This document shows, one piece after another, positions 26,333-34,281 of a stretch of 64,000 nucleotides of DNA (the stretch's first letter is position 1; each line of letters begins with the position of its first letter). The stretch is from Streptomyces sp. NBC_01276. Its GTDB lineage: Bacteria > Actinomycetota > Actinomycetes > Streptomycetales > Streptomycetaceae. The notes beneath the pieces are model-generated. The model saw only the letters and a program-made list of their open reading frames with translations. It was not told the origin of the DNA and made no database searches. The stretch is from contig NZ_CP108443.1 of NCBI RefSeq assembly GCF_041435355.1, positions 186,001-250,000 of the forward strand. Direction: 5' to 3'. A program made the translations under genes and the position numbers.

Positions 26333-26761
26333 TCAGCGTAGGGCCCGGGCCGGTCCGATCTGGAGCGGCTCGTGTACACGACGCTGAACCGCGTCTGTCT
26401 GCCTCACGCGCGCCGGTGACCTGCTGTGGGCGTCGGCTCTTCGATCGTCGAGCAGGGCCAGGCCCACTCCGCGGCCGCGGGCGTCGGGGTGGACGTGGAC
26501 GGAGTGCTCGACGACCCCGGCGTACGCGCACCGGTCGGAGACCCGTACCACCGCGGCCCATCCCAGCACCCGGCCGGCGCCGTCGAGGGCGACCAGGCGG
26601 TGCTCGGGCAGCTTGGCGGCGTCGAACGCCTCCCAGGTCGGCACGGAGGTCTCGAAGGTGGCGTTGCCGTCGTCGATGCCGAGCCGGTAGACCGCCAGGA
26701 CCTGCCCGGCGTGCTCGGGCCGCATCGGCTCGACCCGTACGCCCCCCGCGGCGGCGGTCAC
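26333..26761 (-). pseudogene. arsN: Truncated GNAT N-acetyltransferase (ArsN/PAT-like)
   Basis: From GTG 26761, overlapping the arsenate reductase stop, the first about 105 residues match GNAT enzymes of the phosphinothricin/arsinothricin acetyltransferase branch: GIDDGNATFETSVPTWEAFD, GWAAVVRVSDRCAYAGVVEHSVHVHP and the acetyl-CoA loop RGRGVGLALLD. After about 26447 the expected second half is replaced by unrelated Arg/Ser-rich residues. The last 60-70 residues needed for the fold are lost, so the gene is probably inactive. Intact relatives in ars operons acetylate arsinothricin-type compounds. Confidence 0.65.
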
Positions 26762-27186
26762 GCCGATGCCGGGACGTCGAGCTCGGCGAGCAGGCCGCGG
26801 ACGCGCCGCTCGATCTCGTCGCGGATCGGGCGGACGGCCGCGACGCCCTGTCCCGCGGGGTCGGTCAACGTCCAGTCCAGGTAGCGCTTGCCGGGGAAGT
26901 ACGGGCAGGCGTCGCCGCAGCCCATCGTGATCACGACGTCGGAGGACCGCACCGCCTCCACCGTGAGGACCTTCGGAATCTCGGAGGAGATGTCGATGCC
27001 GGCCTCGGCCATGGCCTCGACGACGGACGGGTTCACGGAGTCGGCGGGTGCGGAGCCGGCGGAGCGGACCTGGACCCGGTCCCCGGCGAGGTGGGTGAGG
27101 AAGGCGGCGCCCATCTGGGAGCGGCCGGCGTTGTGGACGCAGACGAACAGCACGGACGGGACGGACGGGACGGTGGGGGTGCTCAT
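26758..27186 (-). CDS. arsC: Arsenate reductase, low-molecular-weight phosphatase type
   Basis: A 142-residue protein with the LMW-PTPase active loop VCVHNAGRSQM near residues 15-25 (CX5R), and later Cys in GCGDACPYFPGKRYLDW, in line with thioredoxin/mycothiol-dependent arsenate reductases. It converts arsenate to arsenite in the cytosol. ATG 27186 overlaps the aquaporin stop, and its own stop overlaps the GTG of the acetyltransferase, so the operon is translationally coupled. Confidence 0.9.
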   Translation of the reverse strand: MSTPTVPSVPSVLFVCVHNAGRSQMGAAFLTHLAGDRVQVRSAGSAPADSVNPSVVEAMAEAGIDISSEIPKVLTVEAVRSSDVVITMGCGDACPYFPGKRYLDWTLTDPAGQGVAAVRPIRDEIERRVRGLLAELDVPASA

Positions 27187-27932
27187 GAGGTCGGCGCGCT
27201 TTCTTCGGCAGGGCGGGCGGCAGGGACGGCCTGGTCCGTCGGGGTGCGGGGCGGCCGGCCGAAGCAGGCGGCGACGAGGCCCAGGCCGAGGGCGCCGCCG
27301 AGCAGTTGGGCGGCGATGAACGGCGTGAGGGAGCCGGGGGCGATTCCGGCGAAGGTGTCGGTGAACGCGCGGCCGATGGTGACGGCGGGGTTGGCGAAGG
27401 AGGTGGACGAGGTGAACCAGTACGCCGAGCCGATGTAGGAGGCGACGAGAACCGGTGCCAGGTGCGCCCGGCCGGTCCGGGCCAGTCCGAAGACGAGCCA
27501 GAGCAGCCCGGCGGTGGCCACCGCCTCGCCCAGCCACAGGTGCCCGGCCCACCGCTCGTGGGAGGAGAAGGCGATGACCGGCTCGGCGAACATCGCATCG
27601 GCGAGCATCGCGCCGCCGATCGCCCCGGCGATCTGGGCCGGGACGTACGCGGCGACCTCGCGCAGGGTGAGTCCGTCACGGCCGCGGAGGCCGGTGAACC
27701 AGGCGGCCAGCGTGACGACCGGGTTGAAGTGCGCGCCGGAGACCGGGCCGAGGAAGGCGACCAGCACGCCGAGGCCGAAGACGGTCGCGAGGGAGTTGGC
27801 CAGCAGCTGCAGGCCGACGTCCGGGGTCAGCTCGGTGGCCTGGATCCCGGAGCCCACGACCACCGCGACCAGGGCCGCCGTACCGGCCGCCTCGACCGCC
27901 GCCCGTCGGGCCAGCGGCGCCGAGGTGCTCAC
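27183..27932 (-). CDS. MIP/aquaporin family channel (AqpS-like arsenite channel)
   Basis: A 249-residue membrane protein with six helices and the two half-helix NPA-type loops: SGAHFNPVVTLAAWF (NPV variant) and TSFANPAVTIGRAF. In ars operons such channels replace ArsB/Acr3 and let arsenite leave the cell after arsenate reduction. It lies between ArsR and ArsC with 4-base overlaps on both sides. The start is GTG 27932. The NPA-to-NPV change in the first loop is common in this subgroup. Confidence 0.9.
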   Translation of the reverse strand: MSTSAPLARRAAVEAAGTAALVAVVVGSGIQATELTPDVGLQLLANSLATVFGLGVLVAFLGPVSGAHFNPVVTLAAWFTGLRGRDGLTLREVAAYVPAQIAGAIGGAMLADAMFAEPVIAFSSHERWAGHLWLGEAVATAGLLWLVFGLARTGRAHLAPVLVASYIGSAYWFTSSTSFANPAVTIGRAFTDTFAGIAPGSLTPFIAAQLLGGALGLGLVAACFGRPPRTPTDQAVPAARPAEESAPTS

Positions 27933-28309
27933 GTGCCCGCTTTCGCGGGCGCGGCGGGGACCTCGAGCAGGGCGGACAGCTGGGCCAGGGCCTGGGGGAT
28001 CACCCAGTAGTACACCCAGGTTCCGCGCCGCTCGGAGCCGACCAGTCCCGCCTCGCGCAGCACCTTCAGATGATGGGAGATCGTCGGCTGGGAGACGTCG
28101 AAGGGGCCGGTCAGGTCACACACGCACGCCTCACCGCCCTCGTACGAGGCGATCAGCGACAGCAGTCGCAGCCGGATGGGGTCCGACAGCGCTTTGAACA
28201 TCCGCGACAGCCCGGCTGCGGCCTCATCGCCCAGCGGCTCGCGGACCATCGGCGTACAGCACGCCGCATCGCCTTGCCCCAGCAGCGGCAGGCCAGCTTG
28301 TTTCGACAT
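27929..28309 (-). CDS. arsR: ArsR/SmtB-family arsenic-responsive repressor
   Basis: A 126-residue winged-helix protein. MFKALSDPIRLRLLSLIAS starts the core, and EACVCDLTG carries the alpha-3 Cys pair that senses As(III). Recognition helix VSQPTISHHLKVLREAGL and wing RRGTWVYYWV follow. An extra N-terminal Cys pair (DAACCTP) may add a ligand. It heads the minus-strand arsR-aqp-arsC-arsN operon and is divergent from the CadI-like gene at 28396, with a shared 86-base control region. Confidence 0.92.
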   Translation of the reverse strand: MSKQAGLPLLGQGDAACCTPMVREPLGDEAAAGLSRMFKALSDPIRLRLLSLIASYEGGEACVCDLTGPFDVSQPTISHHLKVLREAGLVGSERRGTWVYYWVIPQALAQLSALLEVPAAPAKAGT

Positions 28310-28355
28310 GCCTCTATGTTGACAGCTATCTAATCCAGTGGCAACGTCTTCTATA

Positions 28356-28369
28356 TCGACAGACGTCGA
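28356..28369. promoter_or_regulatory. Inverted repeat in the ars divergent region
   Basis: Arms TCGAC (28356-28360) and GTCGA (28365-28369) with AGAC between, inside a short AT-richer stretch that starts CTATA. It lies between arsR and the CadI-like gene. It is the best ArsR operator candidate in the 86-base gap, though arms of five bases are short. Confidence 0.45.
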
Positions 28370-28395
28370 AACAGAATGCCGAAGGGGAGACCGCC

Positions 28396-28890
28396 ATGTC
28401 CCGTGTCCAGCTCGCCCTGCGCGTCGCCGACCTGGAGGGCTCGATCGCCTTCTACTCCAGGCTCTTCAACACCACACCGGCCAAGCTCCGCCCCGGCTAC
28501 GCCAACTTCGCCATCGCCGAGCCGCCGCTCAAGCTCGTCCTGATCGAGGGCGGGGCGGACGAGCCCACCCGCCTCGACCACCTCGGCGTCGAGGTCGCGA
28601 CCACCGAGGACGTCACCGCCGCCACGACCCGCCTGAAGGAGGCGGGGCTGGCCACCTTCGAGGAGAACGACACCTCCTGCTGCTACGCCCTCCAGGACAA
28701 GGTCTGGGTGACCGGCCCCGGCCGGGAGCCGTGGGAGGTGTACGTCGTCAAGGCCGACGCCGCCACCCTCGGCAAGAGCGCCGACAGCGCGCCGCGGGCC
28801 TGCTGCGACCCCGCGGACGGACAGTCCCCCGACGCCGCCCGGACCCCGGCAGCGGCCGAGGCCGCGGCCGGCTGCGCCTGCGGAAGCTGA
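28396..28890 (+). CDS. CadI/ArsI-type vicinal oxygen chelate protein
   Basis: A 164-residue glyoxalase-fold protein closely resembling what I remember of mycobacterial CadI: RVQLALRVADLEGSIAFYSRLFNTTPAK, GYANFAIAEPPLKLVLIE, HLGVEV, the vicinal pair in TSCCYALQDKVWV, and PWEVYVV. ArsI relatives are C-As lyases that demethylate organoarsenicals and use such a Cys pair. After residue 130 comes an Ala-rich extension with ACCDP and CACGS, adding four or more Cys that could bind metal. It is divergent from arsR. Confidence 0.85.
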   Translation: MSRVQLALRVADLEGSIAFYSRLFNTTPAKLRPGYANFAIAEPPLKLVLIEGGADEPTRLDHLGVEVATTEDVTAATTRLKEAGLATFEENDTSCCYALQDKVWVTGPGREPWEVYVVKADAATLGKSADSAPRACCDPADGQSPDAARTPAAAEAAAGCACGS

Positions 28891-29039
28891 TCGGCCGTCG
28901 GCCCGCCGCGGGATGCCGGAAGCACGGCGGAGCGGAAGCAGAGGGGCGGAAGGCGTGCCACCGGCCGCCGATTGGCCCTCGACCCGGAGCCGTGGGCCGG
29001 GGAGGCTCAAGATCCGACACCGTGCGCGAGGGAGTTGTG

Positions 29040-29648
29040 ATGCAGGTCGCCGTGGTCACTTTCGACGGGTTCAACGAGCTCGACAGCTTCATCGCCTCCG
29101 CGTTGATCAACCGGTGTCGCAAGGACGGCCTGGAGGCCTTCATCACGACGCCGACACCGGTGGTCACGTCCATGGGCGGCGTCGAGGTGACGGGACAGCG
29201 CCCGATGGAGTTCGTCACCGAAGCCGACGTCGTGCTGATCGGCAGCGGAGTGAAGACGCGGGACGTGGTCGCCGACGACCGCCTGATCTCCAGGCTGGTG
29301 CTGGATCCTTCGCGACAGCTGATCGGCGCGCAGTGTTCGGGCGCCCTGGTGCTGGCCCGGCTCGGGTTGCTGGACGGAATGCCGGCCTGCACGGACATGA
29401 CGAGCCGGCCCTACGTCGAAGCCTCAGGCGTCACCGTGCTGGACGCGCCGTTCCACGCGGAGGGGAACATCGCCACGGCGGGCGGTTGCCTGGCGTCCCA
29501 GTACCTCGCCACCTGGGTGGTCGCCCGGACGCTCGGGGAGGACGCCGCGCGCGACGTCATCGACTACGTGGCTCCGGTCGGCGAGAAGCGGGAGACCGTC
29601 GAACGCTCCCTGCGCGCCGTCCACAGGGGCGAGAGCGCCCTGCGCTGA
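29040..29648 (+). CDS. DJ-1/PfpI-family protein
   Basis: A 202-residue class I glutamine amidotransferase-like protein: VAVVTFDGFNELDSF at the start, VVLIGSG, the nucleophile elbow GAQCSGALVLARLGLLDG (Cys near residue 100), and AEGNIATAGGCLASQYLATWVVARTLG. Functions in the family range from glyoxalase III and protein repair to isonitrile hydratase. ATG 29040 has GAGGGAG at a good distance. It follows the CadI-like gene after 149 bases and may or may not belong to the arsenic set. Confidence 0.85.
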   Translation: MQVAVVTFDGFNELDSFIASALINRCRKDGLEAFITTPTPVVTSMGGVEVTGQRPMEFVTEADVVLIGSGVKTRDVVADDRLISRLVLDPSRQLIGAQCSGALVLARLGLLDGMPACTDMTSRPYVEASGVTVLDAPFHAEGNIATAGGCLASQYLATWVVARTLGEDAARDVIDYVAPVGEKRETVERSLRAVHRGESALR

Positions 29649-29698
29649 CGCTCCGTGGGCCCCGCGGCCGGCGCCGTCGCGCGCTCGTCGGCCTCCGC

Positions 29699-30301
29699 TC
29701 ACGGGGAGGTCGGTGGCGTCCAGCCCGGATCGCGCCCGCTCAGCCCCACTGCCCTGTCCAGCAGCGGAGCGTCCTGCGGTACGGGCACGACGGCTCCGAA
29801 GATGCCCCCGCCCCGGCTCTCGTCCTGCGCGGCGGCCAGCAGGAACTCGTGCGAGGCGTGCAACGCGGCCTGATCGGGTACGTACTCCTGGCCGGTGGCC
29901 TTGGCCAGGTCCCAACCGTGAATCACCAGTTCGTCGGCGGCCACCACGGCCGCGATGTCGCCGGGCAGGTCCACGCCGCCCGCGCGGGTCATGCCGGTCC
30001 AGGCGGCCGGATCCCTCCAGGCTTCCGCCAGTTCGTCGAGGACCCGGGGAAGGTCCGCGCGCCAGGACGCGGGCAGGGCGGGTGCGGCCGCACCGGGGGC
30101 CGTGTCCGTGGTGGGGCCCAGGTCCTTGCGGGCGGCGTCCCGGAACGCGACGGCGAGGCCCGCGAGGTGGCTCAGCAGGTCACCGACCGCGTACGCCGGG
30201 CAGGGCGTCCGGCCCCCGAGCCCGGTGTCCGGGACGCCCGCCACGAGACGGGCCACGATCCCGGCCTGCGGTCCGAGGTCGAGAGTCGTCGTATCGGTCA
30301 T
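29699..30301 (-). CDS. TIGR03086-type metal-binding protein (mycothiol maleylpyruvate isomerase fold)
   Basis: A 200-residue DinB/MDMPI-like four-helix protein. TPCPAYAVGDLLSHLAGLAVAF carries the first metal-ligand His region, and AADELVIHGWDLAKATGQEY carries the later His. ATG 30301 is chosen because GGAGGAG lies 7-13 bases upstream. Relatives are mycothiol-dependent enzymes in actinobacteria, handling reactive electrophiles. It is a lone minus-strand gene between two plus-strand groups. Confidence 0.8.
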   Translation of the reverse strand: MTDTTTLDLGPQAGIVARLVAGVPDTGLGGRTPCPAYAVGDLLSHLAGLAVAFRDAARKDLGPTTDTAPGAAAPALPASWRADLPRVLDELAEAWRDPAAWTGMTRAGGVDLPGDIAAVVAADELVIHGWDLAKATGQEYVPDQAALHASHEFLLAAAQDESRGGGIFGAVVPVPQDAPLLDRAVGLSGRDPGWTPPTSP

Positions 30302-30464
30302 CTGCCGCTCCTCCGGGACGATGGGTCTGCAGGCTAGACCGGCGGAGAGGCCCGTACTCGGCACAACGCGGTCCGAAGATTCACCCGGGCGGACCGGGTC
30401 CGGCCGGTGCCCGTCCCCGTATATCGGATGTACGCCGCCCGGCGGCGCCGCCTACGCTCGGTGC

Positions 30465-31292
30465 GTGGACCCCGTCGGACTCGCCCGCGTCGTACTGCCC
30501 GTCACGGCCCTGCTGTACGGGATGCTCGGCCTGCGGACCCGTCAGGGACGCAGGTGGTGGCGGGTCGTCACGGGGCGGCGTCCCGCGCCGGTCGACCCCT
30601 ACCACGCGGCCGTCGGCCGCTGGTCGCTCGGGGACGACGTCCAGGCCGCCGCGGCCGGACTGTTGCTCGACGGGCTGGCCACGGTGAACCACCGGGGCAA
30701 CCTCGCCGTCACAGCGGCCGGCGCGGACCCGGGGGCCGACGCGGGCCACCCCCTCCCGGACGCGTTGCTCGCCGCCCTGCGCCGGCGCACGGCGCCCGTC
30801 GCCCTGGGCAACGTCGTGTCGCGTGACGCCGAATTCGCCACCGCTCGGGCGGAGTTCCACGCCGCTTGCCGCGACCGCCTCCGGTCCCGCCTTCCGGTGA
30901 GGCCCGGCGGGACCGACCGGCTGGCCGCGCCGGCCGTGTGGGCCGTGCTGGCAGTGATCGTGGTGACGGCCGTCGCCCTGATCCGGACCGACCCCCACGG
31001 GCCGGTGGAGGGTACGGCCGCCACCGCGACCTGGTTCGCGCTGGTCGCGCAGATCGTCGTCCTCGTGGGGTACGGCAGGCTCCGCGACGCCAACCGCAGG
31101 GAGGCCGACCCCGGCGCGGGGGCGGCCCCGAACGACGTGCATCCGGCGCTCACCGAGCTGGCGGCGCGCGACCCCGAGGCCGCGGCCTGGCTCCGGGTGA
31201 GCCGCCGGCGGACCCGCCGGGGCCGCAACCGCGGCCGCCCCCGCGGCGCCCGCCGCCCGGCTGCCGCCGCCCGGCCGGCGCCTCCCCGGTGA
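30465..31292 (+). CDS. Membrane protein, TIGR04222-like
   Basis: A 275-residue protein from GTG 30465. One membrane segment lies at the N terminus (ARVVLPVTALLYGMLGL) and two more about residues 155-175 and 188-205. The intervening part (VDPYHAAVGRWSLGDDVQAAAAGLLLDGLATVNHRGNLAVTAAG) resembles a TIGR04222 domain, in which a DPY/E-type motif precedes a winged-helix-like fold. The C terminus is a strongly basic, Arg-rich tail. The function is unknown. Confidence 0.55.
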   Translation: MDPVGLARVVLPVTALLYGMLGLRTRQGRRWWRVVTGRRPAPVDPYHAAVGRWSLGDDVQAAAAGLLLDGLATVNHRGNLAVTAAGADPGADAGHPLPDALLAALRRRTAPVALGNVVSRDAEFATARAEFHAACRDRLRSRLPVRPGGTDRLAAPAVWAVLAVIVVTAVALIRTDPHGPVEGTAATATWFALVAQIVVLVGYGRLRDANRREADPGAGAAPNDVHPALTELAARDPEAAAWLRVSRRRTRRGRNRGRPRGARRPAAAARPAPPR

Positions 31293-31343
31293 GCCCGAAG
31301 GCAATCGAGGCACCTTCCGCGCGCCGCGGACGTTGCGAAGGTT

Positions 31344-31913
31344 GTGATCGAACTCAAGCGTGCCATCGCCGTACTCGCAGTAGCCCTTGCCGGGGCAGCG
31401 GCCCTCACCTCACCCGCCACAGCCGCCGATCGTGCCCCGTACGAGCCCACCCGCGCGGGCTCCCGCCCCGGGGGAGGCCCGGCCGCGCCGGAGCGGGCGA
31501 CCATCACGGAAGGGCAGGTCAAGGAGGTCGCCCCCGGGGGCGTGATCACGTATCCGAGCGTCACCAGCTGCCTCACCGTGACCGTACGTCTGGGGGACGG
31601 CGGTCTTGTCGGTGCTCATGCCGGCCTGTTCCAGGTACCCGGCGAACTGCGGTCCGACGAGGTCCTGGCCGCGCTCAAGGACCGCGTCGGCGCCCGCCGC
31701 GTGACCGCGGTCCAGGTCAAGGGGGCCGTCGGCGCGTGGCACCCGAGCTACTTCGTGAAGGCGATCGAGAGGTACGACGAAGGGGAGCGGGTGCCGGTCC
31801 CGTCGGGCCCGGACGCCGAGGGGCTCGCCCGGGAGGTCGCGCGGGGGCTCGGCACGTCCCGCACGCTCGTCACGGTCGAGGACATACCCGACGGGGATCA
31901 GATCGTCAGCTGA
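31344..31913 (+). CDS. Secreted protein with a CheD-like (deamidase-fold) core
   Basis: A 189-residue protein with a signal peptide (residues 1-29, hydrophobic core AIAVLAVALAGAAALT, cleavage after ATAA or nearby). The core begins EVAPGGVITYPSVTSCLTVTVRLGDGGLVGAHAG. The Cys76-His92 spacing of 16 and the glycine-rich turn between them resemble the Cys/His pair of CheD and CNF1-type glutamine deamidases. This is a pattern match only, and a non-catalytic secreted beta protein remains possible. GTG 31344 has AAGG close upstream. It is transcribed alone, 51 bases after the TIGR04222-like gene. Confidence 0.55.
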   Translation: MIELKRAIAVLAVALAGAAALTSPATAADRAPYEPTRAGSRPGGGPAAPERATITEGQVKEVAPGGVITYPSVTSCLTVTVRLGDGGLVGAHAGLFQVPGELRSDEVLAALKDRVGARRVTAVQVKGAVGAWHPSYFVKAIERYDEGERVPVPSGPDAEGLAREVARGLGTSRTLVTVEDIPDGDQIVS

Positions 31914-31981
31914 CGTGCGCCGTGCGAGCGCCGCCCCGTGCGAGCGCCGCCGTGCGAGCTCCGTCGCGCCGGCCACCCGCG

Positions 31982-33022
31982 TCACGAGCGCCTCGTCCCC
32001 ACCTCCCCGTCGAAGCCGAACGTCCGGTCGCGGTCTCCGTCGGCGGAGAGGAAGTCCCGGAACACCTGTGCGGAGTGCGGGTTCCGGGTGCACTGCCACA
32101 CGCCGTGCGGGCAGTAGTCGGTGATGCTGTGGTAGAGCGGCTTGTGCTGCTCGATCCACTCCAGCATGCGCCCCATGTACTCGGGGTTGTCGCCGTTGCG
32201 GAACAGCCCCCACTCGGGGTAGGAGATCGGCTTCCCGTGCGCCTTCGCGAAGTCGACCTGCTTCTGGAGCCCGTAGGGCTGGGTCACCTGCTCGTCGAAG
32301 GAGTGGCCGGGAGGCTGGTCGTAGCTGTCCATGCCGATGATGTCCACCACGTCGTCGCCGGGGTAGCACCTGGTCCAGGCGATGGCGTCACCGCCGCGGT
32401 TGGGGGCGAAGTCGAAACGGAACCGCTGGCCCTCCACCGAGCGCATGGCAGCCGTGACGCGCCGCCAGTACCTCTTCCAGTTCTCGGGGTCGGGCCGGCA
32501 GCGGTGGGTGTAGTCGAAGCCGTTCATCTCCCAGCCCAGCACGATCACCGTGTCCGGCACCCCCAGGGCGACCAGACGTTTCGCCAGCCGCCGGAAGTGG
32601 TGGTCGTACTCACCGCGGGCGCCGGAGCGGATCAGCTCGGCGACCCGGGCGTCGGGGACGCGGCGCTCGTTGCGCTCGAACATGGGCACGTTCAACACGA
32701 ACAGCCGGTCGGCCCTCTCCCGGCGCCACCGCGCCCAGCTGCGCAGGGAATCGGGAGCCCCCTCGATGTTCGCCCACGTGTCGCCGGGCAGGTAGGTGTG
32801 GCCCGCGCGAAGCTCGGTGCCCCCGAGCCAGTGCGAGAGCTCCTGCATCCTCTCGACGCCGGGCGTGCCGTAGTGGAGGTAGGCGCCCACCGCGACCCCG
32901 TTGCCGGAGCCGCCGTCGGAACCCGCGCGCGGCGGCGTGGTGAGGGCGACTCCGGTGACGAGCAGGCCGGCGGCGATCGCACTCGCACAGGCTCCCGCCA
33001 GCCGGCGGCCTCGACGGGACAT
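31982..33022 (-). CDS. Secreted clan GH-A glycoside hydrolase (GH26-like)
   Basis: A 346-residue protein from ATG 33022 with GGAGG just upstream. A signal peptide of about 30 residues (GACASAIAAGLLVTGVALT) is visible. The (beta/alpha)8 landmarks are VIVLGWEMNGFDYTHRC with the acid/base Glu and KPISYPEWGLFRNGDN with the nucleophile Glu, as in beta-mannanases and related secreted enzymes of clan GH-A. RFDFAPNRGGDAI and VVDIIGMDSYDQ fill the expected strands. The substrate is probably a beta-linked polysaccharide. No carbohydrate-binding module is present. Confidence 0.8.
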   Translation of the reverse strand: MSRRGRRLAGACASAIAAGLLVTGVALTTPPRAGSDGGSGNGVAVGAYLHYGTPGVERMQELSHWLGGTELRAGHTYLPGDTWANIEGAPDSLRSWARWRRERADRLFVLNVPMFERNERRVPDARVAELIRSGARGEYDHHFRRLAKRLVALGVPDTVIVLGWEMNGFDYTHRCRPDPENWKRYWRRVTAAMRSVEGQRFRFDFAPNRGGDAIAWTRCYPGDDVVDIIGMDSYDQPPGHSFDEQVTQPYGLQKQVDFAKAHGKPISYPEWGLFRNGDNPEYMGRMLEWIEQHKPLYHSITDYCPHGVWQCTRNPHSAQVFRDFLSADGDRDRTFGFDGEVGTRRS

Positions 33023-33236
33023 GCTGCCTCCACACGCTTCGGGACCGGGTGTCTCTCGCACCGACATTAGGCATCCCATCCGACGAGCTGCCCGTCCGAT
33101 GACCCGAAACTGGGCCATTCGCGCCGGCCCGCCGCCCCGCCCGGCCCGACCGGGTGAAACCCCCTCCCGGCGCGGAGGGCGACGGGCCCGGTGGGCGGCG
33201 CGTCCGCCGGCCGGGGCGGGGGTGGCCGTGCTCGAC

Positions 33237-33253
33237 GTCAAGGGATTCTTGAC
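33237..33253. promoter_or_regulatory. Operator-like palindrome 1 (GTCAAG-N5-CTTGAC)
   Basis: Six-base perfect arms GTCAAG and CTTGAC around GGATT. It is the first of two palindromes whose centres lie 28 bases apart, in front of the membrane/HTH gene pair at 33284-34158. Confidence 0.7.
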
Positions 33254-33264
33254 AAGTCGGCGAT

Positions 33265-33281
33265 GTCAAGGTTTCCTTGAC
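33265..33281. promoter_or_regulatory. Operator-like palindrome 2 (GTCAAGG-N3-CCTTGAC)
   Basis: Seven-base perfect arms GTCAAGG and CCTTGAC around TTT, ending two bases before the ATG at 33284. A protein bound here would cover the ribosome-binding region. Confidence 0.75.
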
Positions 33282-33283
33282 GC

Positions 33284-33565
33284 ATGTTGATCTTGAATTC
33301 GAAGGTCCGGCGCCGGGTCGCCTTTCCCGCCACCGCGTCCATGGCGGGCGTGCTGCCGCTCGCCGTCGTCCTCCCGGCCGTGGCGGTGATGTTCGGCGAC
33401 CGGTTCGGCCCCTACGCCACCGTCGCCCTGATCGTCGCCGGCCTCGCGCTCATCGCCTGCACCGCCGGCCTGGCCGCGCGGGCGGCGGCACGTGACTCCG
33501 CCGACCGGGCGCGCCGCGACGAGGAAGTCCTCGACGCCCTCGAACCCCTTGCAGGGGTGCGCTGA
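33284..33565 (+). CDS. Small two-helix membrane protein
   Basis: A 93-residue protein with two hydrophobic segments (about residues 20-38 and 46-66) and a charged C-terminal tail (ARDSADRARRDEEVLDALEPL). There is no canonical Shine-Dalgarno, since the space before the ATG is taken up by palindrome 2, so it may be translated from a nearly leaderless transcript. Its stop overlaps the start of the HTH protein gene (TGATG). It probably acts as a membrane partner or anchor for that protein. Confidence 0.65.
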   Translation: MLILNSKVRRRVAFPATASMAGVLPLAVVLPAVAVMFGDRFGPYATVALIVAGLALIACTAGLAARAAARDSADRARRDEEVLDALEPLAGVR

Positions 33566-34158
33566 TGAGCGATGAACCGCTGCTCCATCCGACGGAGATC
33601 GACCGGATCCGGGAGGGGATCGCCGCGGCCGTGCTCGGTGCACCCGAAGGGCTGGCCGACTCTCTCGAACACGACGCCCACGGGTACCTGCGCCTGGTGG
33701 ACGCCTCGCGCGTCGGTTGCGAGGAGTCGAGCCGGCTCCTGCGCGAGGCCGTTCAGGGTGCCAGGGCCGCCGGGCACAGCTGGGACACGGTGGGCCGCGT
33801 CCTGGGGGTGAGCCGCCAGGCCGCCCAGCAACGCTTCTCGGGCAAGGCCGGGGCAGCGGGTTCGTCGGCGCCGCCCGGCGGGGGACCGAACGCCCCCAAG
33901 CGCCGCACGCTCAGCGGGCTGACCGCGTTCGACGAGATGGCGGCCCTGGAGGAGGCCGGCCGCGACGGCTGGCACATGGTCGGTTACGGCCCCTTTTACC
34001 ATGAGGTGGAGGCTTCCGCCCATCCCTGGGAGCACCGTCGGGTCGCGCTCCCTTCCGTCGCGCGACACCGGCGGATGGAGTCGGAAGGATGGATTCCGGT
34101 CGGCGCGGGATGGTTCCCGTGGCGGTACTACAAGCGGCCCGTCAACCCCGGCACCTGA
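33565..34158 (+). CDS. HTH-containing protein paired with the small membrane protein
   Basis: A 197-residue protein. Residues 72-95 (AAGHSWDTVGRVLGVSRQAAQQRFSG) form a clear sigma-70-region-4-like or resolvase-like helix-turn-helix. The N-terminal helical part (residues 1-65) and a C-terminal part with GYGPFYHEVEASAHPWEHRRV and WIPVGAGWFPWRYYKRP are not recognised. The Trp/Tyr/Pro-rich C terminus suggests a small ligand- or protein-binding module. It is the best candidate to bind the two palindromes in front of its operon. Confidence 0.65.
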   Translation: MSDEPLLHPTEIDRIREGIAAAVLGAPEGLADSLEHDAHGYLRLVDASRVGCEESSRLLREAVQGARAAGHSWDTVGRVLGVSRQAAQQRFSGKAGAAGSSAPPGGGPNAPKRRTLSGLTAFDEMAALEEAGRDGWHMVGYGPFYHEVEASAHPWEHRRVALPSVARHRRMESEGWIPVGAGWFPWRYYKRPVNPGT

Positions 34159-34281
34159 GGACCGCGGCATTCTGGGTGCTGTGGGAAAGCGCCGCGCCGC
34201 CCGTGCCCGATGTGGTGATCCGGCGCGGGCGGCGCAGGCGGCGCGGGCGGCGCGAACCGGTGCGTCCGGCGGTGCCCCGCC

